Source: Actinomycetospora callitridis
Lineage (GTDB): Bacteria > Actinomycetota > Actinomycetes > Mycobacteriales > Pseudonocardiaceae
NCBI RefSeq assembly: GCF_028737265.1
Contig: NZ_JAQZAK010000008.1
Location: 124,001 to 188,000, forward strand
Direction: 5' to 3'
DNA length: 64,000 bases
Shown one piece after another: positions 63,677 to 64,000 of this stretch (positions are counted from its first letter, which is position 1; the number at the start of each line of letters is the position of its first letter). Both the position numbers and the translations under genes were made by a program. The notes under the pieces are model-generated. The model was not told the origin of the DNA and made no database searches. It saw nothing but the letters and a program-made list of their open reading frames with translations.

Positions 63677-64000
63677 GTGACCACGACGGAGGACTCCACC
63701 AAGTCCCGGAGCACGACCCGCGGGTCCTACATCTACGGCATCGTGCCGGCAGGGATGCGCATCCCCGACGGGCTCGAGCCGATCCCGCACGGCGACGAGG
63801 ACGGCGAGCTGGGTCTCGTCACCGAGGGCGAGCTCGCGGCCGTCGTCAGCGACGTGTCGGCCGACCGCCCCCTGGGCACCCGGCGCGACCTGATGGCGCA
63901 CGAGGCCGTCCTCAACGCGATCGCGCAGGAGGTGCCGGTGCTCCCGATGCGTTTCGGGGCGGTCGTCACCGACGACGACGCGGTGGCCGACGAGCTGCTG
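63677..64000 (+). CDS. gvpF: GvpF/GvpL-family gas-vesicle protein, cut by the window end
   Basis: The first 108 residues of a GvpF/L protein, which nucleates or chaperones shell assembly. Family features are SYIYGIVPAGMRIPDGLEPI, LVTEGELAAVVSDVSADRPLGTRRDLMAHEAVLNAI and the EVPVLPMRFGAVV strand with the conserved PxRFG. GTG 63677 lies 10 bases after gvpA, with GAGGGGGCCGAG upstream. The rest lies beyond 64000. GvpF and GvpL cannot be told apart from this fragment alone; GvpF is preferred by position next to gvpA. Confidence 0.85.
   Translation, partial: MTTTEDSTKSRSTTRGSYIYGIVPAGMRIPDGLEPIPHGDEDGELGLVTEGELAAVVSDVSADRPLGTRRDLMAHEAVLNAIAQEVPVLPMRFGAVVTDDDAVADELL

Noticed and set aside
1..64000. 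tRNA, rRNA, insertion sequences, integrases, prophage
   Set aside because: No cloverleaf-like cluster with a T-arm, no rRNA segments, and no transposase or integrase motifs were recognised on either strand. Reading by eye could still miss a tRNA.

Overview
The window is very GC-rich, gene-dense DNA from a high-GC actinobacterium. It has frequent GTG starts, GTGA/ATGA stop-start overlaps and many start codons 6-8 bases after a TANNNT -10 box (leaderless mRNAs). Several blocks point to arabinogalactan-walled Actinobacteria, probably Pseudonocardiaceae: an Emb-type arabinofuranosyltransferase with the decaprenyl-phosphoryl-arabinose genes (UbiA, PAP2, GtrA); a pheA / phosphatase / zincin / septum-formation block with ferritin and an IdeR-box DUF2470 gene, as in the Mycobacterium tuberculosis Rv3834-Rv3841 region; F420 enzymes; a PPE/EspG type VII trio; and an actinomycete gas-vesicle cluster. 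The genus cannot be fixed from sequence alone (Pseudonocardia or Actinomycetospora would fit).

Layout. 0-2.6 kb: F420 quinone reductase-like protein, LldD2-type lactate dehydrogenase, DUF6069 membrane protein. 2.8-9.3 kb: polyhydroxyalkanoate block (methyltransferase, PhaC, small CxC protein, phasin-like protein, XRE regulator, PhaZ, acyl-CoA ligase). 9.3-12.8 kb: membrane protein, Fpg/Nei glycosylase, LytS-type kinase, SppA-like protease. 12.9-15.5 kb: orphan type VII trio. 15.7-21.8 kb: LytTR regulator, two DUF485-type proteins and two sodium:solute symporters. 21.9-25.2 kb: rhodanese, DUF4328 protein, ferritin, ferric-reductase-like protein. 25.5-33.2 kb: methyltransferase and Rieske protein with inverted repeats around the methyltransferase, arginine deiminase and SDR sharing a divergent promoter, CPBP protease, MarR and monooxygenase, DUF3817. 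33.2-38.3 kb: DUF2470 with iron box, pheA block, septum-formation protein. 38.5-41.1 kb: three-gene set resembling E. coli yjfLMC/ygiBC. 41.1-48.1 kb: arabinan synthesis. 48.1-51 kb: FHA, PP2C and PknG-like kinase operon. 51.4-58.6 kb: two hypotheticals, prfC, F420 oxidoreductase, PASTA protein, TAP-like lipoprotein, NhaA. 58.8-64 kb: ParA plus winged-helix partner, then gas-vesicle genes (GvpY-like, GvpZ-like, GvpA, GvpF cut by the window end).

No rRNA, tRNA, transposase, integrase or CRISPR array was seen. Non-coding DNA is dominated by long palindromes and dispersed repeats: a 42-base near-perfect palindrome at 36674-36715, a 46-base hairpin at 44940-44985, two ~70-base repeats in opposite orientation at 29.8 and 57.2 kb, and an inverted ~68-base pair around the 25.5-26.3 kb methyltransferase. 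The strongest candidates for new biology are the ParA/winged-helix pair next to gas-vesicle genes, the PknG-like kinase lacking its beta-3 lysine in an operon with PP2C and FHA, the type VII trio lying between a LytS-type kinase and a LytTR regulator, and an 18-codon leaderless ORF overlapping the arabinosyltransferase start.
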